Under the pieces are notes generated by a model that searched no databases, was not told the DNA's origin, and saw only the letters and a program-made list of their open reading frames with translations. 51,270 nt of DNA from Nanobdellota archaeon (lineage in GTDB: Archaea; Nanobdellota; Nanobdellia; Parvarchaeales; Parvarchaeaceae), in contig JAJZNV010000006.1 of NCBI GenBank assembly GCA_021852265.1, forward strand, positions 1 to 51,270. Reading direction: 5' to 3'. Below are positions 34,874-44,354 of this stretch, one piece after another. Every line of letters starts with the position of its first letter. Position 1 is the stretch's first letter. The position numbers and the translations under genes were made by a program.

Positions 34874-37444
34874 ATGGCACTGTATATGGCAATGAATGAA
34901 GGATTATCGAATAATGTTATCCCGGAGAGTTATAAACTGTTCTTTGAACCGGATTTAAGGACTTTTAAGTCGAAAGGTGAAGAGGAGATAACCGTCTCCC
35001 TGACAGAAAAGACAAAAAAGATACGGATAAACTCTAAAGAGATAGAAATCTTACATGCACGTGCAGAATTCGACAGTAGAGAAATAACTGCTTCTGTAAA
35101 CACCATACCTGAACGCGAGGAAATAGAGTTTTCTTTTGAAGAAGAACTTAAAGACAAAGTAAAATTAAAAATCGAATTTGTGACGCAAAACAATGATAGA
35201 ATGTATGGGTTTTATAGGAGTAAATATCTTATGAACGGGAAAGAAGAATTTATGCTGTCAACGGACTTTGAGCCGACAAATGCCAGGGCAGCGTTTCCGT
35301 GTTTTGATGAACCTGCATTTAAATCAACGTTTAGTCTATCTATAAAAATAGATAAAGCCCTAGAAGCGGTGTCAAATACTCCTGCAAAAAGAGAGTATCT
35401 CGATAATGACAAGAAAGTAATAGAGTTCGAAACGACGCCTAGGATGTCAACTTATCTATTTTATGTTGGTGTTGGAAAATTCGATAGAGAGAGCGAGGAT
35501 CTGGATGGACGTAAAATAAGCGTGCTTACAACTCCAGGAAAGGGCATGCTGGCGAGAACGGCACTTGGTTACACCAAAAAATTCCTTGCGTATTTTGAAG
35601 AATATTTCGGCGTTAGGTATCCCCTTCCAAAACTGGACCTTATAGCTATACCGGACTTTTCAGTAGGTGCTATGGAGAATTGGGGCGCTATAACTTTCAG
35701 GGAGAGTAGGCTTCTGGTGGATAAGAAGAGCTCTTTAAGAGATAAAATGTCAGTAGCGGAAACGGTGGCTCATGAATTGGCACACCAATGGTTTGGTGAT
35801 CTTGTTACAATGACCTGGTGGGATGACCTCTGGCTAAACGAAAGTTTCGCGACACTGATGAGCTATAAAGCGATGGAAAATGTTTTTCCCGAATGGGAGA
35901 AGGACCTCGAATACCTGTTATACGCATTTGACAGCGCGCTCATGGCAGATGGGCTTAACTCTACTCATCCAATAAGCGTAAATGTTAGAAACACGACAGA
36001 GATAGAGGATATTTTTGATGTTATAAGTTACAGGAAAGGGGGCAGCGTGCTCAGAATGCTTGATTATTATGCGGGCGTGGAAAATTTCCGTAAAGGCCTA
36101 AAGACATACCTTATCACACATGCATATGGTAATGCAACAAAAGCCGACTTATGGAAAGCTGTAGGGGAAGCGTCGCATATTTCGGGGACAGAGCTTCCAA
36201 TAGAGTCCATTATGGATAGATGGTTAAACAAACCCGGCTATCCGATTATAAACGTGTATGAAGAAAACAAAGGATTCAGACTGTGCCAAAAGCGCTTTTT
36301 ATTTTCTGGAGAAACTAAAGATGAATGGCCAGTGCCAGTGCACTATGCACTTGGTGACAAAAAGGGGATCCTGCGTGATTCCGATGATAAAATTCTGATG
36401 CTGACCGAAGAGTATAAACTACATGATCTCCCGATTAACTCGAATGGGGGTGGCTGGATAAAACTAAATTATGGACAGCACGGCTTTTACAGAGTAAATT
36501 ACAGTGAAGGGCTGCTGGAAAAGCTTGGGAACCTTATAAAAAGTAAGAAACTCCCGATAGAAGATGCTTGGGGAGTAGAAAATGACATTTTTGCGCTGGT
36601 AAGAGGAGGCATGATAAAAACTGGGCGTTATCTTGATTTTATTATCCGATTTTGTGGAAACTGTCAATATCCTTTAAGCGCAAGCACACTCGAACACTTG
36701 GTGTGGTTATGTGTTATTAATCAGGGTAACCCCTCTTATGAAAAAATAGCGTCTATAACCGGATTAATTGCTGGAAGACTGCTTAAAAAATTAGGGTGGA
36801 AAGAAAAACGCGCGGAAAGCACAACAGATCGCATAATGCGGATAACTGCAATAAACGTGCTCGGATTTTTAGGAGACAAGACAGTAACTAAAAGATTATT
36901 GTCGATTTTCTATGCATATCTCAAGAAGAAAAAGGTTATACGCGCCGATTTGCTGCAAAGCGTTTATTCTACCGCGGCTATAAATGGAGATGTTGGGGTC
37001 TTTGAATCTCTGCTTAACCTATATGAGACTACCAATTCCGCTACGGAAACCATTTTAATATTGTCTGCTCTTGGAAAATTCCGAAACAGGGATCTACTAA
37101 TAAAGGCACTTGAATTCTCAAAATCAGAAAAGATAAGACTTCAAGATTCATGGATCATAGCCAGTGCCGCGACATATAATCCCCTTGCTTCAAAAACGTT
37201 ATGGCCTTGGATTAAAGATAATTGGAAATTACTGTCACAAAAATTTGCGCCGGGAACCAAAATCTTGCGCAAATATGTAGAGAGCTTAGAGATGACAAAA
37301 GACAGAGAAATTTTAGAGGAGATAAGTGTTTTTTTCTCACAGAAGGATAATTTCCGTGATGAACTTAGATATCCTTTGAATCAGACCCTTGAAAAGATTA
37401 ATTTGAATATAAGGTACTTAAGACACGCAGGTACTAGCGTATAA
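34874..37444 (+). CDS. M1-family zinc aminopeptidase (tricorn-factor F2/F3-like)
   Basis: 856-residue metallopeptidase that removes N-terminal residues from peptides. The M1 signatures are GAMENWGAI (substrate N-terminus recognition) and VAHELAHQWFGDLVT, with two zinc His and catalytic Glu and the third ligand Glu in LNESFATL. N-terminal saddle, catalytic, beta-sandwich and long helical C-terminal domains fit tricorn-interacting factors F2/F3 of Thermoplasma. Tricorn itself is not in this window. Several ATGs cluster at the start (34874, 34889 and others). Confidence 0.94.
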   Translation: MALYMAMNEGLSNNVIPESYKLFFEPDLRTFKSKGEEEITVSLTEKTKKIRINSKEIEILHARAEFDSREITASVNTIPEREEIEFSFEEELKDKVKLKIEFVTQNNDRMYGFYRSKYLMNGKEEFMLSTDFEPTNARAAFPCFDEPAFKSTFSLSIKIDKALEAVSNTPAKREYLDNDKKVIEFETTPRMSTYLFYVGVGKFDRESEDLDGRKISVLTTPGKGMLARTALGYTKKFLAYFEEYFGVRYPLPKLDLIAIPDFSVGAMENWGAITFRESRLLVDKKSSLRDKMSVAETVAHELAHQWFGDLVTMTWWDDLWLNESFATLMSYKAMENVFPEWEKDLEYLLYAFDSALMADGLNSTHPISVNVRNTTEIEDIFDVISYRKGGSVLRMLDYYAGVENFRKGLKTYLITHAYGNATKADLWKAVGEASHISGTELPIESIMDRWLNKPGYPIINVYEENKGFRLCQKRFLFSGETKDEWPVPVHYALGDKKGILRDSDDKILMLTEEYKLHDLPINSNGGGWIKLNYGQHGFYRVNYSEGLLEKLGNLIKSKKLPIEDAWGVENDIFALVRGGMIKTGRYLDFIIRFCGNCQYPLSASTLEHLVWLCVINQGNPSYEKIASITGLIAGRLLKKLGWKEKRAESTTDRIMRITAINVLGFLGDKTVTKRLLSIFYAYLKKKKVIRADLLQSVYSTAAINGDVGVFESLLNLYETTNSATETILILSALGKFRNRDLLIKALEFSKSEKIRLQDSWIIASAATYNPLASKTLWPWIKDNWKLLSQKFAPGTKILRKYVESLEMTKDREILEEISVFFSQKDNFRDELRYPLNQTLEKINLNIRYLRHAGTSV

Positions 37445-37463
37445 AAAACACTCAAAGAAAAGC

Positions 37464-38273
37464 TTAGCCTAGCAACGATAAGAATTTATCAAGAATCGAG
37501 GCTGGGACGCTAGTTCCTATCTCATTAAAAGTACATTGCAGGCTCTGGGCTGCACGATTGAAGGCCTGGTCGACGGTCCCAATCTGATTTTTCGACTCCG
37601 AGATACCTAAAACAAAGCATACACTTCCATTAACTTCTGCAATAGAAAGTTCTGCATAAGTAACACTTACGTTCAAGATTTTCTGATTCGAGAATTTCAC
37701 ATATATCCCACTATAGCCACCTACGGACGTGGCAGTTATATTTGCATTCGGAATCGCCGCCAATATACTGTTCGAAGTGGAAAAGTTTCTATCTAAGATT
37801 GTTATCGCCCCTGCTGCAACAAAGCTTAAATTTGAGGGTACAATAAAGTTCTCCGGACTGGTTAGATACTCTGATAAAAGACTTGGTGCACTTGCGGCAA
37901 ATGACAGGACTTCAGAAGCAGGGATAATTATCGCAACTTGGCTCTTGTTCCCAAATTTTGAAGGTTGTGTAGTGTTCTGTGGTGAGATCAAATTTGCGAA
38001 CTGAGAAGTATTAACTGAAACCCAATTGGCAGGATAAGCAAATGTCACTCCGGGGGCGGAGAAAGTTTTACTTTGGGAGGGGCTGTTAAAAGTCGACCCG
38101 AGTGCATTAAAAAACAAACCTAATTCAGCTGGATAAAGTAGATATAGAACTGCAACCAGCACTGCCGCGGCTATCGCAGTTATTCCAAGTGCTTTCAGTA
38201 TATTCTTGGATATTCTTTTTCTCCTATCAACCTGTGTATAATCGAACTGTTGCGGGTTTTGGGAAGTCATCAT
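37464..38273 (-). CDS. Membrane-anchored protein with PsbP-like domain
   Basis: 269 residues. A hydrophobic helix at about 27-46 follows a basic cytosolic N-terminus, giving an exported C-terminal part. TFSAPGVTFAYPANWVSV at about residue 70 is the opening of PsbP/PsbP-like domains (a lipoprotein-like beta sandwich), and later strands alternate hydrophobic residues. It is probably a surface or periplasm-like protein of unknown role. It converges on the aminopeptidase with 19 bases between. Confidence 0.65.
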   Translation of the reverse strand: MMTSQNPQQFDYTQVDRRKRISKNILKALGITAIAAAVLVAVLYLLYPAELGLFFNALGSTFNSPSQSKTFSAPGVTFAYPANWVSVNTSQFANLISPQNTTQPSKFGNKSQVAIIIPASEVLSFAASAPSLLSEYLTSPENFIVPSNLSFVAAGAITILDRNFSTSNSILAAIPNANITATSVGGYSGIYVKFSNQKILNVSVTYAELSIAEVNGSVCFVLGISESKNQIGTVDQAFNRAAQSLQCTFNEIGTSVPASILDKFLSLLG

Positions 38274-38400
38274 ACGATTATGTTCAATTTTTAAGATATA
38301 TACCTAACCGTCCCATACATTGCTCCTGTGCTAATCATGTTTTAGCAGGGTATGCAACGTTAAAATAATAAAATTGGAACAAAAAGTAGGAGTACTAGCG

Positions 38401-38877
38401 TTATCCCCAGCGGTCATATGCGGGGTGTCCTTTCCTAACGGCCACGAAAATGCCCTTTGCAGTGGCAGTAATCTTGCCATTCGCTTCCAATAGTGTTTCT
38501 ACTTCCGCTTTGTTTTCATGGATTTCTATGGCATGCGTTTTCAGGTGAAGTACCGTGTCGAGAGGAGTGGGCTTTAGGAAGGTGACTGTATACTGCGCAG
38601 TAACCGTGGCAGGCAGCTTATCATACCCGCCTTTCTTCATTATATAGTAAGCTGCTGACCAGTTGCTATGACAGTCCAGAATAACGGATAACACGCCTCC
38701 ACTTACGTAACCTTCAAAGACATGGTGATACTTCTTTGGTTTAAAATCCAGCTCTACATTCTCACCATTAACCTTGCTTTTTATCCTAAAGCCTTTCTTG
38801 TTCGCTGGACCGCAGCCAAAACATACACTATGAGGGGCGTATTTTTCCTGCAAACTCAGCTCCAGTTTTTTCTTCAT
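38401..38877 (-). CDS. Hotdog-fold thioesterase (PaaI-like)
   Basis: 158 residues. SVCFGCGPANKKGFRIKS at the N-terminus is followed by the hotdog core YVSGGVLSVILDCHSNWSA and by ATVTAQYTVTFLKPTPL. These CFGCG-type thioesterases are common in bacteria and archaea and act on acyl-CoAs; the substrate is unknown. I start at the ATG at 38877; the longer open frame upstream would overlap the divergent SWIM gene, and TTTAAATC at 38901-38908 gives the right boxA spacing for this start. Confidence 0.88.
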   Translation of the reverse strand: MKKKLELSLQEKYAPHSVCFGCGPANKKGFRIKSKVNGENVELDFKPKKYHHVFEGYVSGGVLSVILDCHSNWSAAYYIMKKGGYDKLPATVTAQYTVTFLKPTPLDTVLHLKTHAIEIHENKAEVETLLEANGKITATAKGIFVAVRKGHPAYDRWG

Positions 38878-38900
38878 AAACTCTATCAGTATAATCAAAG

Positions 38901-38908
38901 ATTTAAAT
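38901..38908 (-). promoter_or_regulatory. boxA of the thioesterase gene
   Basis: GATTTAAA on the plus strand reads TTTAAATC on the minus strand, centred about 27 bases before the ATG at 38877, giving a leaderless start and arguing against the longer N-terminus. Confidence 0.45.
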
Positions 38909-38962
38909 TTTACTATGTGTAATATAAGGATACCCACAAAGAATATAAATAGTGATTTTCTG

Positions 38963-39286
38963 ATGTATAGAATGGAATACAACGGATTGTTAAAGTTAGA
39001 AGATATACTGAAAGGACGCGAGGCACTTATCACCTCTCAAAAAAAGGATGTACGTATATACGGCATAGTTCTTATTGGTGAACGTGTTGAGCTATCTGGT
39101 TACGTAAATAGTGGCTCCAGAGAAGGTTATGCACACCCTGTAAAAGCGGTATACGAGGAACTATCAAGACGACTTTTGTACAGCGACTGCACATGCGAAT
39201 CACGCAGATATAATGGTGATCCATGCAAACATGCAACAAAACTTTGGGATGTTTATATAAGAAACGCCAGAAAAACCAAATTTTAA
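38963..39286 (+). CDS. Small SWIM zinc-finger protein
   Basis: 107 residues. The C-terminal SWIM motif is complete: Cys76-x-Cys78, then Cys88-x-His90 nine residues later. The N-terminal part (about residues 8-70) is alpha/beta and resembles the usual extension before SWIM domains. SWIM fingers bind DNA or proteins. Its stop codon TAA shares one base with the ATG of the arginine decarboxylase (TAATG), so the two are translationally coupled. An in-frame ATG at 38972 also fits the boxA at 38941-38951. Confidence 0.8.
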   Translation: MYRMEYNGLLKLEDILKGREALITSQKKDVRIYGIVLIGERVELSGYVNSGSREGYAHPVKAVYEELSRRLLYSDCTCESRRYNGDPCKHATKLWDVYIRNARKTKF

Positions 39287-39801
39287 TGGAAACTGGGAAT
39301 AGAATACCAAAAAATTATTTTGTAACGTCTGGTAAGGGGGAAAGTGACGTAACTGTACATGCGGGTTCATTTGATATGGCATTGATGGAAGCAGGGATAC
39401 ATAATCTCAACATAATAACATACTCTTCAATAATGCCACCGTCCGCAAAGGAGGTCGAAAAACGAGAACTTCCGTTCGGTGCCGTAGCCGAAACTATCAT
39501 GGGCGTTGAGAGCGGTAAGGAAGGGGAACAAGTCACTGCGGGGCTGATTTTCGGATGGGTTTATAAAGATGGCAAAAAACTAGGCGGCCTTGTTGCAGAG
39601 TGCCATGGGAACATGTCGAAGGGAGAAGCAGAGGTAACACTAAAGGAGAGCCTCAATGGAATGTTCACTTCTAGGTTTGGTAATACTGGCGAGGTGCTCA
39701 AGGATACTAGACTCAAAATTGAGAGCTTTGTACCGAAAAAACGCTTCGGTACTGCACTGGTAGCTATAGTTTTTACGACCTATGAACACCCTTTGGTTTA
39801 A
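39286..39801 (+). CDS. pdaD: Pyruvoyl-dependent arginine decarboxylase
   Basis: Converts L-arginine to agmatine, the precursor of polyamines and of the agmatidine modification of archaeal tRNA-Ile. The proenzyme self-cleaves between Ser47 and Ser48 in TYSSIMPPS, creating the pyruvoyl cofactor; HAGSFDMALMEAGI precedes it, and the beta-rich tail includes AGLIFGWVY and AECHGNMSKGEAE. At 171 residues it has the length of Methanocaldococcus PvlArgDC. The frame upstream of 39286 overlaps the SWIM gene and is not part of the enzyme. Confidence 0.95.
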   Translation: METGNRIPKNYFVTSGKGESDVTVHAGSFDMALMEAGIHNLNIITYSSIMPPSAKEVEKRELPFGAVAETIMGVESGKEGEQVTAGLIFGWVYKDGKKLGGLVAECHGNMSKGEAEVTLKESLNGMFTSRFGNTGEVLKDTRLKIESFVPKKRFGTALVAIVFTTYEHPLV

Positions 39802-39804
39802 GGC

Positions 39805-41706
39805 TCACATTCTTTCTATAGGTATAAGCCCTAACAGTATCATTGCATTGTAAAGAACTATTCTACACGAATCTATAAGCCAAAGCCTAAATGCCACTTT
39901 TTCTTTCTCTGCTTTCAGAACGGGCGTATTAACGTAGAATGAATTGAACTCCAATGCGAAATCAGATATATAATTGGCCATGCCTGCAAGATCCAGAGAC
40001 TTCGCTGAACGTTCCAGCACATCCGGGAACCCTGCTATACCGAGCAGAATCTTTTTCTCCGGTTCAGTTAAATCACCTACTTCAGATGCTTCTTTAGCCA
40101 GGTTCGTCTCAGCAGCCTTTTTTAGTATGCTGCTTATCCTTGCATACGTATATATCAGATACGCTGCACTTTTTTCCTCGAGTTTAAGAGCTTTGTCTAT
40201 ATCAAACACTATTACGTTCTTTGGATCTGCCCTAACCATCTCATAACGCAGTGTCGAAACGGCAAGTTTTTCGGCTATATCATGGCATTCCTTTTCGTCC
40301 AACTTGGCGTTTTTGTTCTTAGTCTGCTCAAACAGTATCCTATGAAGCTGATCCAAAAAATCATCCGCATTTATGTATATCCCTTTCCTTCCACTCATCT
40401 GAAAGACTTCCTTGTCTTCCTGCTCTTCGATGCCTAGTTTTTGCGCTGTATTCTTTGATAGGGCGACGACCTCGTAACCGTAGTGCACATATCTCAGGTC
40501 CTTACCTTTACCAAGTTTCGCTATCGCTTCGGTTACCACATTCTGCTCATAGCTCTGCCGTATATCTATGACGTTTATAGAAGTCTTGACGCCATTGAAA
40601 ATAGGGTGTTTAGATTCCCCCTCCTTGTCTAGCGTAGTGGTCCACAGATCCTGTCCATTTTTTTGTACTTCGAATTTCTTGTACCTAAAGTCGCTGTCTA
40701 ACAGTCCATGTTTCCACATTGCATACGCAATGTCCTTTCCGGCGTATACCACAGTCCCATCAGAACGCACGAGTATCTTATCATCATTATTGTTTGACGA
40801 GTTAAGTCCGAACGTCCAGCAGCCCTTTTTTTTACCATCGGTTTCGAGGCGCACTGCCCCTATCTCTTTTAACTGCCTAAATGCTGTGGCCCAAAACTTA
40901 TACGCAAGAATGTGTGATTCGTAGTTTACAAGGTTATAAAACACGTTTAGCCTATCAAGAGTCTGAAGCTGCGCCTTGAGCACCTCAAGGACCATCTTTC
41001 TTGCATAATGAGCGATATCATTTTCTCCATGTTCTATTGCTTTAAGGACTTCACTCCGTTTCTCCAGCAGTGTAGGATCTTCCTTGTACAGGCTATTTAC
41101 CTTCACATACACTTCATCACCGAGATAATGATCAAACTTTACACCATCCTTTCTCTCCGGGAACCCTAAATATTTCACACCGACGATATTGTCCGCCACC
41201 TGCGCACCCGTATCATCTATGTAATTAGTAACGGTAACATCATAGCCGACGAACCTCAAAAGGCGGGCAAGTGCATCTCCTATAGACGAATTTCTGACGT
41301 GCCCGATGTGCAAAGCTTTGTTTGGGTTTACGCTGGTGTGCTCGATCATTATTCTCTCTCCATTTCCTACCAAGGTTCTGCCATACTCTTTGTCGAGCAT
41401 AGAGCCCAGCTCTTTTGCTATATACTCATAATTATACCAACAATTCACATAGCCGTTTAAGACGCTTGCCTTCTTAATGAAAGGACATTTTTCCAGCTTA
41501 TTTTTTATCTCATTGGCAACCGTTTCTAGGTTTTTACCGCTCTTTTTGCTTTCCCTTAATGCAAGAGTTATTGCGAAATCTCCTTCATAGCCAGGCAGCT
41601 GTTTCTTAAAATTTAATTTTACGTCCTCTACGCTTTGAAGGGACAGCCTCTCCATTATATCTTCAAAAATCCTGCGCATTGGGTTTTTATTGAATCCTAC
41701 TTGCAT
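39805..41706 (-). CDS. argS: Arginyl-tRNA synthetase
   Basis: Class I synthetase that charges tRNA-Arg, 633 residues. The HIGH motif appears in NPNKALHIGHVRNSSIGD; an N-terminal additional domain precedes it, with VNGYVNCW typical of ArgS; the degenerate KMSKS region reads QMSGRKG; and the C-terminal anticodon-binding domain ends with LIDSCRIVLYNAMILLGL. It lies six bases after the arginine deiminase gene on the same strand, so both arginine-using enzymes are probably on one mRNA, converging on the arginine decarboxylase three bases away. Confidence 0.96.
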   Translation of the reverse strand: MQVGFNKNPMRRIFEDIMERLSLQSVEDVKLNFKKQLPGYEGDFAITLALRESKKSGKNLETVANEIKNKLEKCPFIKKASVLNGYVNCWYNYEYIAKELGSMLDKEYGRTLVGNGERIMIEHTSVNPNKALHIGHVRNSSIGDALARLLRFVGYDVTVTNYIDDTGAQVADNIVGVKYLGFPERKDGVKFDHYLGDEVYVKVNSLYKEDPTLLEKRSEVLKAIEHGENDIAHYARKMVLEVLKAQLQTLDRLNVFYNLVNYESHILAYKFWATAFRQLKEIGAVRLETDGKKKGCWTFGLNSSNNNDDKILVRSDGTVVYAGKDIAYAMWKHGLLDSDFRYKKFEVQKNGQDLWTTTLDKEGESKHPIFNGVKTSINVIDIRQSYEQNVVTEAIAKLGKGKDLRYVHYGYEVVALSKNTAQKLGIEEQEDKEVFQMSGRKGIYINADDFLDQLHRILFEQTKNKNAKLDEKECHDIAEKLAVSTLRYEMVRADPKNVIVFDIDKALKLEEKSAAYLIYTYARISSILKKAAETNLAKEASEVGDLTEPEKKILLGIAGFPDVLERSAKSLDLAGMANYISDFALEFNSFYVNTPVLKAEKEKVAFRLWLIDSCRIVLYNAMILLGLIPIERM

Positions 41707-41712
41707 AAATCA

Positions 41713-42849
41713 TCATTCCCTGCGCAGTGCACCTGTCATACAGTGCACGCCTCCGTATCCCGCGAGTAATTCATTCACTTCTATCGAAAGCACTTCTACG
41801 CCTGCCGCTTCGTATCTTTTTGCCGCGACGCCGAGTTTATCATTTGTAGGCATTAATATCTTGTTCTCTTTCAGGGCAAGAAAATTTGTTGAAAACCTTT
41901 CCTTCTCTAAGTCTACCTCAAGCACATCAAAACCATTTGCTTTTAGGAAATCAAAAAACTTTGTACTAGTCGTCTTTCTGTATGATTTACCGCCATTGAC
42001 ATAAACAGTGCATTCAGCAGTCCTTAATATCTTCTTATCTCCAACCACAAGATTCGGACCGAGTATATTAAAGTAAGTATCGAGATGCATCGTTTCCTGG
42101 TTTGCGGGCTGAGTTACAACTGCGATTGTTTCGTAGCCGAGCGCTCCGCTTTCCAATAGTTCACTCACACTCTCTTGAGTGTTCCTATAACCGTGACCCA
42201 GAAATGCGATATTGCCGGCTGGAAGAAAGTCTCCTCCTTCCATCGGATTTTTCATGATATGAACCGGTTTAATCCCGAGCGTTGAAAACCCCATTTCTGT
42301 TAATTCTGTTTCACCCATCCTAGCCGGCATTTTCAGGCTTCCTAGCACCAGCCCCTTGTCAGTTACAAACTGCTGGTCCCGCATATAAAACAGGTTTCCG
42401 AAGGGATGCACGTGCAGGAGAGCACTTCTCGCCCTAAAATCCTTCTCTTCTGTTATGCTTAAGAATTCTGGTCTTAACACTGCCATCATCCAAAGGGTAT
42501 CCAGAGGATAGCCGCTTATGACAGTACGTATATTTTTAGACCACTTTGGGTCTGCGGCATATCGTGATTTTTTGTATAAGGATTCTATTTTGTCTTGGAT
42601 ATAATTTCTAAATCCTGTATTTTCTTTTACAAGATCGCTTAATTCATACACTTTAACTCCCTCCTTTCGCAGAGTGTCTTTTAGTAGTAGGTGTTCTTCT
42701 TGGGCTTTGCTTAATTTTATAACGTCATCATAAAGATTTTCTATGGGAGATATCTGAGCGTATGCAACCTCTGATGAGGGAGTATAGAGAACTGCATGCG
42801 TAAGCCGGGCCCATTCAGCAACCTGCTGGGCTATCACTTTTTCTGCCAT
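41713..42849 (-). CDS. arcA: Arginine deiminase
   Basis: Hydrolyses L-arginine to citrulline and ammonia. The guanidino-modifying enzyme residues are present: PMEGGDFLP (Asp), HLDTYFNILG (His and Asp) and the nucleophile Cys370 in GGVHCMTGALRRE at the C-terminus, which is the arginine deiminase form rather than the agmatine deiminase form. It has 378 residues. It leads an operon with argS. No ornithine carbamoyltransferase or carbamate kinase is in this window, so the ATP-yielding rest of the ADI pathway is not shown here. Confidence 0.92.
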   Translation of the reverse strand: MAEKVIAQQVAEWARLTHAVLYTPSSEVAYAQISPIENLYDDVIKLSKAQEEHLLLKDTLRKEGVKVYELSDLVKENTGFRNYIQDKIESLYKKSRYAADPKWSKNIRTVISGYPLDTLWMMAVLRPEFLSITEEKDFRARSALLHVHPFGNLFYMRDQQFVTDKGLVLGSLKMPARMGETELTEMGFSTLGIKPVHIMKNPMEGGDFLPAGNIAFLGHGYRNTQESVSELLESGALGYETIAVVTQPANQETMHLDTYFNILGPNLVVGDKKILRTAECTVYVNGGKSYRKTTSTKFFDFLKANGFDVLEVDLEKERFSTNFLALKENKILMPTNDKLGVAAKRYEAAGVEVLSIEVNELLAGYGGVHCMTGALRRE

Positions 42850-42972
42850 TATTAAGCTTAGTTATCAACAATTTAATACTTTTCGTCAGTTTAGGCGCCG
42901 ATTTCCTAGCCACGCTGTCGGCTTTAGGTTACTATAAGCATAAATAGTAGTTCGTGGTAATTTCACTGTGAT

Positions 42973-44307
42973 ATGAAAGAATTTGAATCTTTTGGTCTGA
43001 AACCAGAGCTTTTGCTTTCCCTAAAGAAGATGGGTTTTGTTAACTCAACGGATGTACAAGAAGCAGCGATACCGTTAGCATTAACCGGCAAAGATATAGT
43101 TGTAAGGGCAAAGACGGGCACCGGAAAAACGGGTGCCTTCCTTATCCCAATCATAAATAGAGTAAGTAAGGCAGATTACGATGCAGCGTTAATAATAACC
43201 CCGACCCGTGAGCTTGCACTGCAGGTAACAGACGTCGCCAAGCAGATGTGCAAGGATTCTGACCTCCGTATAGTCACTGTGTACGGCGGTGCATCAATGA
43301 ATGTGCAGATAAATGAACTTAGGCGCAGGGTAAACATAATAGTTGGTACTCCCGGTAGGCTGATAGATCTTATGAAGCAACGCGAGCTTAGAACAGAGGG
43401 CATAAAATTTCTTGTGCTTGATGAGGCAGATACTATGTTTGATATGGGTTTTATTGAGGATATAGAATACATAATTTCACAACTCCCGAAAAACAGGCAG
43501 ACGATGCTGTTCTCCGCGACTATGCCTTCGATGATAGTTTCGATAGCAAAAAAACACATGAAAGATGCAACAAGAATCAATGTTGGTAAAGAAGAGGAAA
43601 TAACAGTAAATACAATAACACACTCTTATGCATTCGCCTCCGGCCGCCAGAAATTCTCAGTTTTATTGGCGTACATAAACCAATATCACCCGAAAAAGGC
43701 GATAATATTCTCTGCAACGCAACGTGGCGCAGATATGCTATACAGATTATTAAAGAACAACAATTTCGATGCGACGATAATGCATGGAGGGCTAAGCCAG
43801 GCACGGCGAGAGTATTCATTATCAGACTTTAGGAAAGGAACACAATTCCTTATAGCCACGAATGTGGCTGCACGCGGGCTAGATATAACTGATGTTTCGG
43901 ATGTAATAAATTTCGATGTAAGCGAGGATCCAGCGGTCTATGTACACCGTGTTGGTAGATCTGCACGTATGGGTGCTGAGGGAAGAGCATTTAGTATATT
44001 CCCCTCTAGGGATAGATACCTCATAGAAGAGATAGAGAACGCTGCTAAAGTTAAAATGAACCTGCTTGAACTTGATACCTCTGCATATAAGGAAGCAGAG
44101 AACCTTCCAGAGCCGTCATATGAGAATAGAGGAGGGTTTAGGAGAGGTGGCGGTCAGAAATTTTATGGGCACGGTCCAAGACGATTCGGTGAAGGAGATC
44201 GACGAAACCAACACAATAGATTTGAAAAAGGTGGATTTTCAAGACATCACCCGAAAAAACGATTCGGACAGTCTCAGTCTCGTGGATTTTTTAATTCTAA
44301 CAACTAA
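42973..44307 (+). CDS. DEAD-box RNA helicase
   Basis: ATP-dependent RNA helicase of 444 residues. The motifs run in order: Q-motif FESFGL, I AKTGTGKT, Ia PTRELALQ, Ib TPGRLIDL, II VLDEADTMFD, III SAT, IV KAIIFSAT, V ATNVAARGLDI and VI HRVGRSARMG. The last 70 residues are an Arg/Gly/Phe/His-rich low-complexity tail, as in cold-shock helicases and RG-tailed proteins that bind RNA. The gene is divergent from the arginine deiminase operon with 123 bases between. Confidence 0.95.
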   Translation: MKEFESFGLKPELLLSLKKMGFVNSTDVQEAAIPLALTGKDIVVRAKTGTGKTGAFLIPIINRVSKADYDAALIITPTRELALQVTDVAKQMCKDSDLRIVTVYGGASMNVQINELRRRVNIIVGTPGRLIDLMKQRELRTEGIKFLVLDEADTMFDMGFIEDIEYIISQLPKNRQTMLFSATMPSMIVSIAKKHMKDATRINVGKEEEITVNTITHSYAFASGRQKFSVLLAYINQYHPKKAIIFSATQRGADMLYRLLKNNNFDATIMHGGLSQARREYSLSDFRKGTQFLIATNVAARGLDITDVSDVINFDVSEDPAVYVHRVGRSARMGAEGRAFSIFPSRDRYLIEEIENAAKVKMNLLELDTSAYKEAENLPEPSYENRGGFRRGGGQKFYGHGPRRFGEGDRRNQHNRFEKGGFSRHHPKKRFGQSQSRGFFNSNN

Positions 44308-44354
44308 ATAGATACTATGGCCAACGTAGCATATCAAAAGGGTTCTATCTAACT

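Noticed and set aside
38878-39033. Longer N-terminus of the thioesterase
   Set aside because: It would overlap the divergent SWIM gene and lies upstream of the boxA at 38901-38908, which fits the ATG at 38877.
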